Of a stretch of 64,000 nt of DNA, positions 54,301 to 62,360 are shown piece by piece. The translations under genes were made by a program, and so were the position numbers. Below the pieces are notes generated by a model, which saw only the letters and a program-made list of their open reading frames with translations, was not told the DNA's origin and did not search any database. Numbering within the stretch: position 1 is the first letter of the stretch; each line of letters starts with the position of its first letter. This DNA is from Bdellovibrionia bacterium (GTDB taxonomy: Bacteria; Bdellovibrionota; Bdellovibrionia; Bdellovibrionales; JAGQZY01). The stretch covers positions 1,054,001 to 1,118,000 of the forward strand of contig JAUICP010000001.1 in the NCBI GenBank assembly GCA_030427805.1, in the 5' to 3' direction.

Positions 54301-54418
54301 ACAACCCCTTGGTATCGCCGTTAGTGGTGGAATGTTGTTTTCGACTTTTTTGACCTTATTTTTTATTCCCCTTTTGGAAGTACAGTTTTTATCAGACCGC
54401 AAAGAGGCCCATTCTTGA
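51365..54418 (+). CDS. RND efflux transporter (AcrB/CzcA superfamily)
   Basis: 1017 residues from a GTG with AGGA upstream. Twelve helices with two large periplasmic loops. TM4 shows LTAGMNIDASVVMVENI, with one Asp followed by Ala (the DA pattern seen in heavy-metal type pumps, not the DD of AcrB). TM10 shows GGISVNNSILLVSF, with Asn where AcrB has Lys940, common in some relatives. It exports substrates by proton flow with the adaptor and TolC. The substrate cannot be predicted. Stop overlaps the TolC gene start. Confidence 0.9.
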   Translation: MAKIYSHPKKVFLILLSLTAFGIFSFTQLPVGLYPNSAKPEFSVRFGLEGMDPRDFLNQYGPSLKGSFNKLEGLETLKVKARKNAVRFNLYYEWGVDPKEVEKDLKAAISSAKGILPQELQRRVGHWQNKKNGGFIAISFYDDSGDLSTLQKRLSPILLPKVKAIKGVDEASLWDPNHKNLYITLDPQKIAQYRLPLAQLNNHIRSTINQWNAGSMQIGENVYTVVMRNKVVDFESLENLSLKGIGRESLRLKDIARVELAPQAEGNNVMRTDGKPSLILHVVPDGESNMKAICDSVIDLVHESASLYPKGTDFRVLVNPSTFIKSAIFNVKKDILLGGLFAVLTLLLFVGSIKASIFAAIEIPLAIVWAFILMYLFDVSINLISLGGLALTAGMNIDASVVMVENILRHFRIVNPKNKKEQLETVAKAAREVLIPILSSTLSTVIVFLPLSATSGITYAILGDLAKAVVFSHLFSLLVALVLVPTIRSHISMSEERVPGLLAGFQSFFDRVSGYYLKVLSGLISHKKYRLGLFIGFISAFVLVLTLLGPRIDKTIVAMPKTDGIWINVNIPGIKTTGQFSQKVRSVEKLLLDTQKKYVSFVFTNIWSANNGGMLVRIHDKHMIDDALKSIREVLPNGPDMSLSAWPWNPSSLPIPNPRDITIQITGPEKERVELAQQMRFDMRGSKKFSYIESTVVRGKQLKLEPRFEYIENLRKKGGPSTQDIGEYVRTLLSGRTVGYLSTKEGAKEIQVRFPSELILSADDISAAPIQAGQWLLPLKALVDIKSESYLMGLYEKSGREMTELEGNLKYEFKNDEEIDHLKGQLASLPHSDEIQILFTDAKKEINESLMGLLFALGISFLLIGLLLYLQFENLKSVAIVMCTIPLGLLGVTISLYVFGSTWSINSLLGVIMLGGISVNNSILLVSFFKQKLKDGLGTQAAALESAQLRLRPILVTSFTTIFAMAPIAFGFGEGAEVLQPLGIAVSGGMLFSTFLTLFFIPLLEVQFLSDRKEAHS

Positions 54419-55677
54419 GATTAGCAAAAGTACTGATTCCGTTTCTATTCACCCTGTGTTTTTTTAGCTTGAGCTACGGAGAAGTGGCTCAGCAACCAGG
54501 CAAACTTTCTGGATTTAAATCTTTAGTTGAAGAGTTGCAAAATCATCCTGAAGTGTCAGTTTTGAAGTCGAACAATAGGTTGGGTGAGCTGCAGGTCAAT
54601 CAAAGTATTTATTCCAACTTACCAGGATTGAGTTTTAATAAAAATTGGTTCGGTCCAGAAACTGATGATCTATCTCGGCAAACGGGTGGAATTAATGCGC
54701 GACTCAATCTTTTTAGAGGTGGAAAGAGTTTATTTGATTACCATGTTAGCCGCAGTGAAGAGGATCGAATCAAGTCAGAGAGTTCCCAGGCGACAAATCG
54801 TATTTTTAAAGACGCTTTTAGACTCTACTTTCAGTGTCTCTATCAAAAAGAGCGTTATGCTTGGTCTAAGAAGGCTCGAGAACTTCGAGAAAAGTTACTT
54901 ACGGTCGCTCAGCGTCGATTCAAGCGGGGAACTTTGCCCGAGTCAGAAGTTTTAAAGTTGAGTATCGATTTTCGATCGGCTCAGAATCGTGAAAATAACA
55001 ACCAAAAGAGTAATGAGCAGTGCCAAGATCGATTGGCCTACTGGTTCAAGGGGCCGATTCAATTCGAACCGGTATCGGCGACGAGTCTTTCGGGTATTCG
55101 AAGTTTTTCGGCGATAAAAACGGAGCGACTCAAACTTCATCCCCAGGTTTTGTCTAAGAAGGCCGCATTAGCCGCGGCAGAAAATGATTTTTATCGTAGT
55201 TTAGGGAATTACCTGCCCGAGGTGAGTCTTGGCTACTCTGAATCTTCGGTCAGCGTAGGGCAGGTTATCGATCGCCAATGGTTGGTCAGTCTCAATTGGA
55301 ATATTTTTGATTCGGGACAAAGTATTGTAGAAATGCAAAAAGCTAATGTGAGAGAGGATCGGGCTCGAAGCAGTTTAGAGACTACTGAAAAGCAGGTTCT
55401 AAGAGATCTAGAGGTCGCCCAGGCAGAATATCGCCAGGCTGTAAAAGCATTGAAGTTAATTGAGTCTAATTCGAAAGATGCTAAAAAATTAATTCGTTCA
55501 ACTTTACGTCGATTTGAAATGGGCGCTATTAGCGCCAATGAAATTTCGATCGACCAGGGAAGAATCATAGAAACTGAGTTTCAGTTAATTGATGCTCGAT
55601 CGAGTCTTTTAGAGAATTGGATTCAGGTTTTATTTGAGGCTGGGGAGGATGTCTCCTCCCACATCGAAAAACTATAG
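54415..55677 (+). CDS. TolC-family outer-membrane efflux protein
   Basis: 420 residues, TTG start overlapping the pump stop. The signal peptide is FLFTLCFFSLSYG. OEP-type repeats include LSFNKNWFGPETDD, GINARLNLFRGGKSLFDY, RRFKRGTLPESEVLKLSIDFRSAQ and, in the second half, LVSLNWNIFDSGQSIVEM and RRFEMGAISANEISIDQGRII. It is the trimeric outer-membrane channel of the complex. The last codons and TAG stop are copied downstream in a 21-base tandem repeat. Confidence 0.88.
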   Translation: MRLAKVLIPFLFTLCFFSLSYGEVAQQPGKLSGFKSLVEELQNHPEVSVLKSNNRLGELQVNQSIYSNLPGLSFNKNWFGPETDDLSRQTGGINARLNLFRGGKSLFDYHVSRSEEDRIKSESSQATNRIFKDAFRLYFQCLYQKERYAWSKKARELREKLLTVAQRRFKRGTLPESEVLKLSIDFRSAQNRENNNQKSNEQCQDRLAYWFKGPIQFEPVSATSLSGIRSFSAIKTERLKLHPQVLSKKAALAAAENDFYRSLGNYLPEVSLGYSESSVSVGQVIDRQWLVSLNWNIFDSGQSIVEMQKANVREDRARSSLETTEKQVLRDLEVAQAEYRQAVKALKLIESNSKDAKKLIRSTLRRFEMGAISANEISIDQGRIIETEFQLIDARSSLLENWIQVLFEAGEDVSSHIEKL

Positions 55678-55721
55678 GGCCACATCGAAAAGCTATAGGG
55701 CCAATCGAAAAGAGATAGTGC
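55660..55721. repeat. 21-bp tandem repeat, three copies, spanning the tolC-like stop codon
   Basis: Copies at 55660-55680, 55681-55701 (one base different) and 55702-55721 (more diverged, one base short). Each contains the last codons and a TAG stop of the TolC gene. Same arrangement as the 18-base repeat at 8990. Confidence 0.9.
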
Positions 55722-55726
55722 CGTTT

Positions 55727-56032
55727 CTACTTTAGAGACTCAGCAAGTTCTCCACTTTCAAACATTTCCATCATGATGTCACTTCCACCAATGAGTTCTT
55801 TATTCACATAAAGTTGTGGAATGGTTGGCCAGTTACCAAACTCTTTAATTCCGCTGCGGATTTCATCGTCTTCTAAAACGTTTACAGTGTGAAAGTCGGT
55901 TCCAAGTTCTTTTAGAATTAAAGTGGCTCTTTGAGAAAAACCACATTGTGGAAACTGTGGAGTCCCTTTCATAAAAAGGACAACTTTGTTTTCTTCGAGA
56001 ATTTTTTCGATACGTTCATTGATTGCAGACAT
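55727..56032 (-). CDS. grxD: Monothiol glutaredoxin, Grx4 family
   Basis: 101 residues. VVLFMKGTPQFPQCGFSQRATLIL holds the CGFS active site of class II monothiol glutaredoxins. WPTIPQLYVNKELIGGSDIMMEM supplies the cis-Pro TIPQL and the GG-SD glutathione site. It binds an Fe-S cluster with BolA and donates it to other proteins. AGGAG precedes the ATG. Located directly after bolA in the same operon. Confidence 0.93.
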   Translation of the reverse strand: MSAINERIEKILEENKVVLFMKGTPQFPQCGFSQRATLILKELGTDFHTVNVLEDDEIRSGIKEFGNWPTIPQLYVNKELIGGSDIMMEMFESGELAESLK

Positions 56033-56054
56033 GGATTTCTCCTCTATTTAAATT

Positions 56055-56279
56055 TTAATCTTCGGCTTTTATCGTGAGGGCGTGAACTTCACCAGATTTG
56101 AGTTCGGCATCAAACACTGACATAACTTCTTGGTGTCTCTTAACCCGGCTGAGGTCTTTGAAACTTTCTGACTTAATATAGACCTGAAAATTACTACCCG
56201 CGCCCGTCATATCGTGGACTTGGATTTGTGCATTGGGGTATTTTTCTTGAAGCCTTTGGTTTACTTCTTCTTCAGTCAC
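56055..56279 (-). CDS. BolA family protein
   Basis: 74 residues with a GTG start behind AGGAG. The BolA fold shows VNQRLQEKYPNAQIQVHDMTGAGSNFQVYIKSESFKDLSRVKRHQEVMSVF with the conserved His in KRHQEV, a probable cluster ligand in the Grx4 heterodimer. The pair bolA-grxD is a common iron-sulfur module. Confidence 0.92.
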   Translation of the reverse strand: MTEEEVNQRLQEKYPNAQIQVHDMTGAGSNFQVYIKSESFKDLSRVKRHQEVMSVFDAELKSGEVHALTIKAED

Positions 56280-56475
56280 AGACTCAAACTCCTAAAAAAC
56301 GATATAAGGTCCTAATAATGCTCCTAAAATGCACTAAGGGATCACTTCTGTAAATAGACTTTTTTGGACTCAATTGAAATCGGGGAGCAAGAAGCTATCT
56401 ATTTGAAATTAATAGTTTTATTTATGATTATTATGCGGAGTGGTGAAAACTTCGATCCTGTGGTAAAAGCGGGGC

Positions 56476-56748
56476 ATGGACGGATTTGTCGATAAATCAC
56501 AAATTAAAAAGGAGAGGGAAAAGGCTCGAGCCCTCAAAAAAAGTCAGTGGTGGAAGCAGCAGATAGGCCCCGGAATCTGCTATCACTGCGGCGAAAAATT
56601 TCCGAAAGAAGAGCTGACCATGGATCACCTTCTCCCCATTTCGCGGGGAGGTAAGTCCACTAAAAAGAATGTTGTTCCATCATGTCATGGCTGTAATGCG
56701 GGCAAAGGTCATCTCACGCGAGCCGAGCGTTTACTCGAAGAAGAGTAG
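56476..56748 (+). CDS. HNH endonuclease-domain protein
   Basis: 90 residues. The HNH domain shows CYHCGEKFPKEELTMDHLLPISRGGKSTKKNVVPSCHGCNAGKG: Cys-x2-Cys zinc pairs, DHLLPISRGG and NVVPSCHGCN (the second CxxC plus the HNH His and Asn). The N-terminus is basic. Such small proteins are DNA nucleases. It precedes topoisomerase VI by 113 bases on the same strand, but a shared transcript is not proven. GGGG is the only ribosome-site-like run. Confidence 0.83.
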   Translation: MDGFVDKSQIKKEREKARALKKSQWWKQQIGPGICYHCGEKFPKEELTMDHLLPISRGGKSTKKNVVPSCHGCNAGKGHLTRAERLLEEE

Positions 56749-56861
56749 TCGCAGAGCATCAAATGCCTGATCATTCAGGGAATTTTCTTTACTAGCCCCA
56801 GGGGCTTAGCGGTACATTCAAAATAGCACTCCTTTATTAAATAGAATGAAGAGGTTTCAAC

Positions 56862-58781
56862 TTGGCAAAATCGAAGATTACTTCCAGTAGTACGGCTGAA
56901 TATTTTGCGAAGAACCTGCAACAGGTGGGATTTTCATCTCCAGTAAAAGCGGTTCTCACAACACTCAAAGAAGCTGTCGATAATTCATTAGACGCCTGCG
57001 AAGAAGAGGGGATCCCCCCAGAGTTGTTTGTTTCCATCAAAAAGGTGGGAAAGGGCTCCCAGCGAAATACTGATTTAATAGAGATCATTATTGAAGATAA
57101 TGGTCCAGGGCTTGAGGCTGAGATGCTGCCAAAAGTTTTTGGGGAATATCTGGCTTCGTCTAAATTTGGCCGTGGGCAGTGTTCTCGAGGGCAGCAAGGT
57201 ATCGGTATCAGTGCCGCCACGACATGGGCTCAATTGACCAACGCCGCTGGCGTTACCGTCATGTCAAAGACCAAACGCATGCGAAAAGCCATTACGGGTC
57301 TTATTGATGTGGATATTAAGGGTAATAAAGGGGTTTTTCGCGATAAAAAGTCCGTCGATTGGGAAAAAGACCACGGTTTGAGAGTCGAATTTCGAATTGA
57401 TGGTCGGGTTCAACTTAATGGAGACGGTGGGTTACTAACATACCTCGAGGGTACGACCCTGGTGAACCCACACTTATCTTTGCGCTATCAACTACTCGAT
57501 AATGAGGAAGTAAAAGTAGACCGGGTTTCTGATGATATTCCAAGGGTTCCGCCGCCGACGTTACCCCATCCTCACACTATGAAACTCGGTGAGTTCATTA
57601 CTCACGCCGGCCTTTTCGGGAAAATGCCGCTGACGAACTTTTTGAAAAAGGGTTTTTCACGAGTTACTGACAATACAATTAAAGAACTCGTATCAAATGG
57701 TCTCCAGAAGAAATTCCTCAAGGAGTCATTGAGTAAGTTTAACGAGCAAGACTATAAATCTGTTTTTCAGATTATTCAGAAAACTCCACTTTCTAATCCA
57801 TCAACACGTTCGGTTTTAACCGTTGGCGAAGAGTCACTTGCAAAGAGTATTCGGCGCCTAGGTGAGGTGGACTTTTTTAGTGTTGTAACTAGAAAGCCAC
57901 GGATTTGTGACTTTAAGCCCGTTGTGGTTGAGGTGGCTCTGGCGCGATTTGTAAACCGTGGAGAGGCAGATAGTCCGATCCAACTTTTGCGCTTCGCCAA
58001 CCGGGTTCCACTTCAATTCGATAAGGGGAACTGTGCGATTACAAAGGCCATCGAATCTGTGAACTGGAGAAGCTATGGTCTTCAGCAACAGCGAAACTCT
58101 GTTCCCGTAGGTCCTTATATTTTTGCCGTTGCAGTGACGTCGCCATTTATTAAGTTTAAGAACGCATCAAAGGAAACAATTGACGCATCTGAAGAGCTGG
58201 TTGAAGAAATTCGTCTCGCTTGTATGCGAGCGGGGCAGAAGCTTTCTCGCCATATCAAAAAAGAGGCTAAAGAAGCTGACCTTGAACGAAAACTTGCACA
58301 CATTGAAAGCTTTGGTCCGATCCTTGTCGAGGGATTGGTCGAGCTCACTAAGTCCAGTGAAACTCGAAAAAAACGGGCTGAAGAGGGCTTGGCTAAGTTA
58401 TTGGGTAGAGATTCGAAGGCTGCTGAAAAAGATTTAAAAGAAGCGGATCAGAAATTGGCTGCTCTTAAAGAAAAGCAAAAGGCCAAGGGGATCGTTCTTG
58501 ATGAGGCTGCTGAAAAAGCGCCGGTCGAAGAGTCGGGCGGTGCAAAAAAAAAGTCTTCTACGAAAAAGACCGCGAGCCGGAAATCAGCCACTAAAGCTGT
58601 AAAGAAGACGACGAAGAAGGCAGCGTCCAAGAAAAAGACGACGAAAAAAGCGGCGGCAAAGAAGACCACAAAAAAGGCTGCTGCAAAAAAGAAAACCACA
58701 AAAAAAGTGGCAAAAAAGACGACTACTAAAAAGGCAGCCAAAAAGAAGACCACAGCTAAAAAAGCTAAGAAGAAGAGGTAA
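56862..58781 (+). CDS. top6B: DNA topoisomerase VI subunit B with histone-H1-like C-terminal tail
   Basis: 639 residues from a TTG behind AAGAGG. The GHKL ATPase motifs are clear: LKEAVDNSLDACEEEGIPP (N-box, 36-53), EDNGPGLE (78-85), GRGQCSRGQQGIGIS (103-117). The H2TH and transducer regions follow (LPHPHTMKLGEFITHAGLFG, CDFKPVVVEVALARFVNRGEADSP, LLRFANRVPLQFDKGNCAIT). After about 500 there is a charged coiled coil, and the last 75-80 residues are Lys/Ala/Thr repeats (KKTTKKAAAKKKTTKK), like histone H1. It is an ATP-driven type IIB topoisomerase subunit. Topo VI is mainly archaeal and plant; sporadic in bacteria. Confidence 0.92.
   Translation: MAKSKITSSSTAEYFAKNLQQVGFSSPVKAVLTTLKEAVDNSLDACEEEGIPPELFVSIKKVGKGSQRNTDLIEIIIEDNGPGLEAEMLPKVFGEYLASSKFGRGQCSRGQQGIGISAATTWAQLTNAAGVTVMSKTKRMRKAITGLIDVDIKGNKGVFRDKKSVDWEKDHGLRVEFRIDGRVQLNGDGGLLTYLEGTTLVNPHLSLRYQLLDNEEVKVDRVSDDIPRVPPPTLPHPHTMKLGEFITHAGLFGKMPLTNFLKKGFSRVTDNTIKELVSNGLQKKFLKESLSKFNEQDYKSVFQIIQKTPLSNPSTRSVLTVGEESLAKSIRRLGEVDFFSVVTRKPRICDFKPVVVEVALARFVNRGEADSPIQLLRFANRVPLQFDKGNCAITKAIESVNWRSYGLQQQRNSVPVGPYIFAVAVTSPFIKFKNASKETIDASEELVEEIRLACMRAGQKLSRHIKKEAKEADLERKLAHIESFGPILVEGLVELTKSSETRKKRAEEGLAKLLGRDSKAAEKDLKEADQKLAALKEKQKAKGIVLDEAAEKAPVEESGGAKKKSSTKKTASRKSATKAVKKTTKKAASKKKTTKKAAAKKTTKKAAAKKKTTKKVAKKTTTKKAAKKKTTAKKAKKKR
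58540..58781 (+). repeat. Lys-Ala-Thr coding repeat (histone-H1-like tail)
   Basis: Low-complexity segment rich in aag/aaa, coding KKTTKKAAAKK units at the end of topoisomerase VI B. Confidence 0.85.
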
Positions 58782-58784
58782 TTC

Positions 58785-59948
58785 GTGGCAACGATGAATA
58801 GAGTAAAGCGAATAAAGAAAGATATCCCAAAAGAAGCCCGTGAAATTGCTAACAAAATGTTGAGTGATTTAGAAAAGGCGAAGCGACCGACTCTAACAGC
58901 TATTAAGTGCTCGCTCGATAATTCAATTTATAATAGTAAAGTTGGTTATCTGACTCCGGGTAAGAAGATGGTGACAACAGAACTCAATGTGAGTTCTGTG
59001 CAAAAGCTTGCACGAGTCGTTTTTCTACTCGAGATTTTAATCAGAAATATCGAAATTGATTCAGTTAACACCAAGCGTGAAATTTACTATATGGCTAAAG
59101 GTTTGGTGAAGTCTGATAAGAAGTTAAAGCCCCTCGATTTTGATGATCAGCCTGAATCAGACGCCATCATCGACTTTATTTGTGACTTAATGGAAGTCTA
59201 TCGCGAAGAAATGAACTGTTTCGCCAACGATCGAGGTGGGCAGACCTACTCTCAGCATCTTGTCGTCCAGGAAACTCTGGCTGATGGAGAAATTGCGACG
59301 GTGGATTTAAGCACACTTGGTACCTCGCCTTTTCAACCTAAGAACAAGCCCCAGGTTTTTAAACTCAAAGCCAAAAAGAAAATGGACTTCGTGCTTGTGG
59401 TCGAATCAGAAGGTACGGCCAACACACTTGTCGCTAATGGTATGACCAAGCGACATAAATGTGTAGTTGTCGGTGCCCAAGGGGTTCCAAGTAATGCGGT
59501 TCGCGGTTGGGTTCGCACGATTCAGAATCAAATTAATACGCCGATCTTCTTCTTTGGAGATTTGGATGCCTATACATTGCAGAATATTTATCGAACTTTG
59601 AAGGCCGGCTCAGCAGCTTCTTTAATTAGAAATTCAGACTTTTCGGCACCGGATGTTCACTTCTTAGGTGTACTTCCAGAAGATGTTAAGAAGTATGACC
59701 TTCACTGCTACGATGTGAAATCATCGGATCCCAAAGAAATGCGTTCACTAAAGAAGGCCAAGGATGCTCTTTCGAATGATCCATTCTTTGCAGATCGCAA
59801 GAATAAGAAGTTGGCCAATATTCTCAATTGGTTGATAAAAGAAAAGGTTCGTTGTGAGCAACAGGCCTTTTTCAGTGTGGACCCGAAAGATCCTCATATG
59901 TGTGAGAAAATCATTGTCGAGAAGATTAAAGCAGGTTCATTTATTTAG
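58785..59948 (+). CDS. top6A: DNA topoisomerase VI subunit A (Spo11-like)
   Basis: 387 residues from a GTG 3 bases after the B stop, with AAGAGG 6 bases upstream. The winged-helix part holds the DNA-cleaving Tyr in NTKREIYYMAKG (Tyr101/102). The Toprim domain has VLVVESEGTA (Glu207/209) and FFFGDLDAYTLQNIYRTLKAG (Asp259, Asp261), the metal ligands. Middle: SCIT-like LGTSPFQPKN. With subunit B it makes a double-strand break and passes DNA through. The operon ends with a terminator. Confidence 0.93.
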   Translation: MATMNRVKRIKKDIPKEAREIANKMLSDLEKAKRPTLTAIKCSLDNSIYNSKVGYLTPGKKMVTTELNVSSVQKLARVVFLLEILIRNIEIDSVNTKREIYYMAKGLVKSDKKLKPLDFDDQPESDAIIDFICDLMEVYREEMNCFANDRGGQTYSQHLVVQETLADGEIATVDLSTLGTSPFQPKNKPQVFKLKAKKKMDFVLVVESEGTANTLVANGMTKRHKCVVVGAQGVPSNAVRGWVRTIQNQINTPIFFFGDLDAYTLQNIYRTLKAGSAASLIRNSDFSAPDVHFLGVLPEDVKKYDLHCYDVKSSDPKEMRSLKKAKDALSNDPFFADRKNKKLANILNWLIKEKVRCEQQAFFSVDPKDPHMCEKIIVEKIKAGSFI

Positions 59949-59968
59949 TTCTTAAAAGAAATTGAAAC

Positions 59969-60003
59969 AAAAAAGCTTCTCTAGTTAGAGAAGCTTTTTT
60001 TTG
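59969..60003 (+). terminator. Rho-independent terminator of the topoisomerase VI operon
   Basis: AAAAAAGCTTCTC / GAGAAGCTTTTTT with loop tagtta, then a T run, 20 bases after the subunit A stop. Confidence 0.92.
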
Positions 60004-60053
60004 TCTTGGCCTTGTCTTAGGCTTCGTTTCAATAGGGTCGGTATAGCTAGAAA

Positions 60054-61625
60054 TTAGAACTCAAAAGGCCGGAGTCTACAGTTCTCATCCTGGAGGTAAT
60101 AGATTTCGTGGGCTACAGGGTTTTGTCGCGGAAAGATAACGCGAAAGCCGGGCTCAAGTATTTGACCGAGAGGATTCATTGAAATCTGGTTTCTTCGCAG
60201 CTCGATTCGACGCTGACCCAACATCAACACCTGTTCAAAGGCTCCGATCTCGGTTTGCATTTGGAGGGCGCATTGGTTCAGAAAACTTAAAGCTTCTTTT
60301 CTGTGGAAGTCAGCATTTCTGGCTGGATTGGTAATGTTCTCAATCAGTCTAGGAGCTAAGAGCAGACCACTTTGGCTGAGGTTGACTAGAAATTCATTGA
60401 CCCAACCTGAACTGAAAGTGGGCGGAAGCGCGTTGAGGAGTTCACAGCGGAAAACACTAAATACTGGGTTTCTGAAATCCACAGCAAGGACATCCAAAAC
60501 AAATTCTTCATTGAGTACACCGAGACGAATTAAATTGCGAATAGCATTCCGATCCTGAAAGGACTTCACCGGAGTGAGCCAAGCATGGTCGGCATCAACA
60601 AGGTTTTCAACTTCTGGAAACTTTGAGCTGAGCTGGGCGAGGGCATTCACATAAAGTCCTCGCGACATAATTACATCAGCTTTAGCAAGTCTTGGGTCCA
60701 CAAAGTGTGTTGAAGGGACTCTAATTTGCGAACTTCCCAGTTCGTTAGCGAATAGGTCACTCTCTAAATTGATTTCGACAGGGCAAAAAAGAGGTCTCAA
60801 TATTTCAGGAAGTGATAGGGATTGTTTAACAAATTGGTATCCATCACTAACCTCTAGAGATTCGATTCCCTCTTGAACGGCGGCTTGAAAAATAGCGACG
60901 TCACCCAGTTTTTGCAGATCGCTTTCGAGGCGCGCTGTAACGGGGCGAAGTGTTCCGATTGGTAAGGGGCGGTTAATACTCCACCAATCATTAAAGGGCG
61001 GGTTGAATTCCTTGAGAATCGGACCACCTGATGAATGACATCCTGAACATCGCATGCGATTGCCAAACTTAGGGGGGCTGGGTACACGGTGTAAAAGCTC
61101 GGTATCTAGTAGAGCGTCGTGAGAATCCCCGCGGTAAAACCAGGTTGTCGTGCCATTTTCGTTCGTAATGAGTTCATAGAAATTGTAGTAACCCTTGTCA
61201 TAATCCCAGACGATGAGTTCGATAGTGAGTCCGGCGGACGATGCCCAATCAAGGGCCCCTTGTGAATTGGGTAATACAAAGTGGCCGAAGAAGAATTGGC
61301 CGGGTAAAAGGTCGGCTGGAAGATTTGGAGTTCTTCCAACAACAATTTCAAAAAGGGAGTAACTGCCTCTGGTAGAGTGGTAACCGCGATTGTTTACGAG
61401 GTAGGGCTCTGTGACGAGGCCAACTTGCTCTAAGAGTACTTTGAATTCTTGAACATTTTGCGGGCAGCGTGGAACCTGGGTCATTAAGATGGAGAGAGCG
61501 TCATTGTTGCGGACTTGAAGACTCTGATCTTTGTATTGAATTTCACACTCAGCTTGGGCCAATGAGGGGCCGATTAAAAGGAAGCTTAAAAAAAACAGCT
61601 GCGCGGTCCAAATTATTGATTTCAT
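60054..61625 (-). CDS. Secreted protein with a single CxxCH heme-binding motif
   Basis: 523 residues. A signal peptide IIWTAQLFFLSFLLIGPSLAQA is followed by a long beta-rich N-domain. RMRCSGCHSSGGPILKEF (CSGCH at 193-197) is a c-type heme site. The C-terminal half is helical with Arg and Asn repeats (FLNQCALQMQTEIGAFEQVLMLGQRRIELRRNQ). No other cytochrome motif. It could be an exported electron carrier or have only a structural heme. Convergent with topoisomerase VI A. Confidence 0.74.
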   Translation of the reverse strand: MKSIIWTAQLFFLSFLLIGPSLAQAECEIQYKDQSLQVRNNDALSILMTQVPRCPQNVQEFKVLLEQVGLVTEPYLVNNRGYHSTRGSYSLFEIVVGRTPNLPADLLPGQFFFGHFVLPNSQGALDWASSAGLTIELIVWDYDKGYYNFYELITNENGTTTWFYRGDSHDALLDTELLHRVPSPPKFGNRMRCSGCHSSGGPILKEFNPPFNDWWSINRPLPIGTLRPVTARLESDLQKLGDVAIFQAAVQEGIESLEVSDGYQFVKQSLSLPEILRPLFCPVEINLESDLFANELGSSQIRVPSTHFVDPRLAKADVIMSRGLYVNALAQLSSKFPEVENLVDADHAWLTPVKSFQDRNAIRNLIRLGVLNEEFVLDVLAVDFRNPVFSVFRCELLNALPPTFSSGWVNEFLVNLSQSGLLLAPRLIENITNPARNADFHRKEALSFLNQCALQMQTEIGAFEQVLMLGQRRIELRRNQISMNPLGQILEPGFRVIFPRQNPVAHEIYYLQDENCRLRPFEF

Positions 61626-61754
61626 TTCGACTCTCCAAATTGATCTTAGGCCTAATAAGCACTAAACTAAGGCCTCAAGTCATCAAAATTCAGTAAAATG
61701 AGCAAGATAGACAGGATGACTTGTAATTTTTATAGCTCTTTTAGCGAGGAATCT

Positions 61755-62339
61755 ATGGGGCATATTGCGAAGTACTTTATAATTGGCGGAGGCCTTCTCA
61801 TAGGTGTGGGGCTGATTCTGCTCTTTAAAGATCGAATTCCTTTATTTAAGTACTTGGGGAACCTGCCTGGTGACTTCGAGATGAGCGGAGAGAGTTTTCG
61901 CTTTTACTTTCCGCTGACCAGTAGTTTGATAATAAGCGTTCTGTTGAGTTTAGTGATCTTATTTTCAAGTATGCAGTTTGGCTCAAAAGATGTTGGAGCC
62001 AATTTATCGGTGAGCTCCGATAATCCCTCTAAAGATAAAGCTCTCTTCGCTAAGACCGGCGATAGTCAGGTGAAAATGAGCCTGCCAGAGGTTGAGGCTA
62101 TCATCGACTTAAAGATGGATCGTGGAAAGATATACCTCAGTAGGGATGACTTCTTAGTTGATCTCAGTCTTTTTGTTCCCAGCTCTGGACAAATCAACTT
62201 TGAGGAGGACTTACAGTCGGGTCGTATGGTTCTTCGTGATGGAAGTGTCATTCATATATTCATGCCTTCAAAAGACATTATTTACCTCGTTCCCGAGGGC
62301 AATAAAAAAGAAGAAGGCCAACTATTCATTAAAAAGTAG
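61755..62339 (+). CDS. DUF2905-domain membrane protein with C-terminal extension
   Basis: 194 residues from an ATG with GAGGA upstream; the earlier ATG at 61698 is less likely. Membrane segments IAKYFIIGGGLLIGVGLILLF and SSLIISVLLSLVILF enclose IPLFKYLGNLPGDFEMSGESFRFYFPL, the DUF2905 signature (usually a protein of 60-80 residues). An extra soluble domain of about 120 residues follows with strands (VEAIIDLKMDRGKIYLSR). Role unknown; the extra part is unusual. Confidence 0.8.
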   Translation: MGHIAKYFIIGGGLLIGVGLILLFKDRIPLFKYLGNLPGDFEMSGESFRFYFPLTSSLIISVLLSLVILFSSMQFGSKDVGANLSVSSDNPSKDKALFAKTGDSQVKMSLPEVEAIIDLKMDRGKIYLSRDDFLVDLSLFVPSSGQINFEEDLQSGRMVLRDGSVIHIFMPSKDIIYLVPEGNKKEEGQLFIKK

Positions 62340-62360
62340 AAATTTCTAATGGGAGAGAAA

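Noticed and set aside
58448-58855. Phe-rich minus frame over the topoisomerase VI tail
   Set aside because: Reverse reading of the Lys-rich coding repeat.
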